DNA from: Mesostigma viride
Taxonomy: Eukaryota > Streptophyta > Mesostigmatophyceae > Mesostigmatales > Mesostigmataceae
Direction: 5' to 3'
Length of the DNA stretch: 64,000 nt
Assembly: GCA_009746045.1 (NCBI GenBank)
Contig: RPFO01000213.1
Location: 13,793,721 to 13,857,720, forward strand
How positions within the stretch are numbered: the stretch's first letter is position 1; each line of letters begins with the position of its first letter. A program made the translations under genes and the position numbers. Below the pieces are notes generated by a model, which worked only from the letters and a program-made list of their open reading frames with translations, did no database searches and was not told the DNA's origin. Positions 63,708 to 64,000 of the stretch are shown here, piece by piece.

Positions 63708-63721
63708 TTACAGCAAGACTC

Positions 63722-64000
63722 AGGTCTGGTGCGGCACCATGCTTGGTGTTTCCATGGTGTTTCGACTTCTTAACCCATAGTCCGGGAATGGGTTTTTGGC
63801 ATTTTTAGACCCCTGAAAATGGAAAAAATCATAACTCATAGGCCACAACTCCAAATACCCCCAACCAAGGTGCTAGGAGTATCTACACTTCAAGGGCTTT
63901 CAGAATATGCAATAATATCCCGAGTCCATTCAGTGCTTTGCAAGATATTTACTGCCAAAGTTGGACAAAAGACAATCATTTTCAGGTAAGCAAAATCCCC
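63722..64000. other. No recognised feature
   Basis: Sequence to the end of the window without repeats or exon signals that I can support. Confidence 0.4.

Overview
The window reads as nuclear DNA of a eukaryotic green alga. Coding sequence is split by GT-AG introns, there are no operons, a GatC protein carries an organelle-type presequence, and most of the sequence is retroelements and minisatellites. The retroelement mix (a split-repeat tyrosine-recombinase element of the PAT/TOC/Kangaroo kind, an RTE-like LINE, a chromovirus) and a TmcB/TmcC-like membrane protein tail suggest Chlorophyta; the species is not identifiable by eye.

Layout. 1-2660: last two exons of a TmcB/TmcC-like membrane protein, separated by a 2.1-kb intron that is half G-rich satellite. 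2.9-9.0 kb: layered LINE and SINE fragments, including a three-deep nest at 4.2-7.4 kb. 9.0-10.6 kb: sparse, possibly host sequence. 10,659-22,115: a complete ORF1-only LINE-like element (minus strand, 12-bp target duplication) split by a 9,465-bp Ty3/gypsy chromovirus (plus strand, 779-bp LTRs, 5-bp target duplication). 22.1-23.8 kb: short retroposons. 24,069-24,662: gatC, minus strand. 27.2-62.4 kb: one or two very large plus-strand genes. Fourteen exons between 41,743 and 62,393 assemble in phase (apart from one 1-nt discrepancy) into a family-1 (Slt70-type, GH23) lytic transglycosylase with the ES, GLMQ and AAYNAG motifs. Further short exons at 27.2-40.2 kb may be its 5' end or a separate gene. 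An 11.4-kb array of about 175 copies of a 65-bp unit lies in the first of these introns, and almost every other intron carries its own minisatellite. One intron holds a nearly intact 5.5-kb PAT-like tyrosine-recombinase retrotransposon (54,595-60,095). 63.0-63.7 kb: two successive retroposon insertions at one target site.

How the parts relate. The transglycosylase would cut peptidoglycan, in a plastid wall, in ingested bacteria or in defence; the sequence does not decide which. GatC would serve organellar Gln-tRNA synthesis. Everything else is mobile DNA at different ages: nearly identical LTRs and split repeats mark recent arrivals, while the RTE-like copies are old and broken. Several 'frameshifts' in the young elements are single-base losses in short homopolymers, which may be sequence errors rather than decay.
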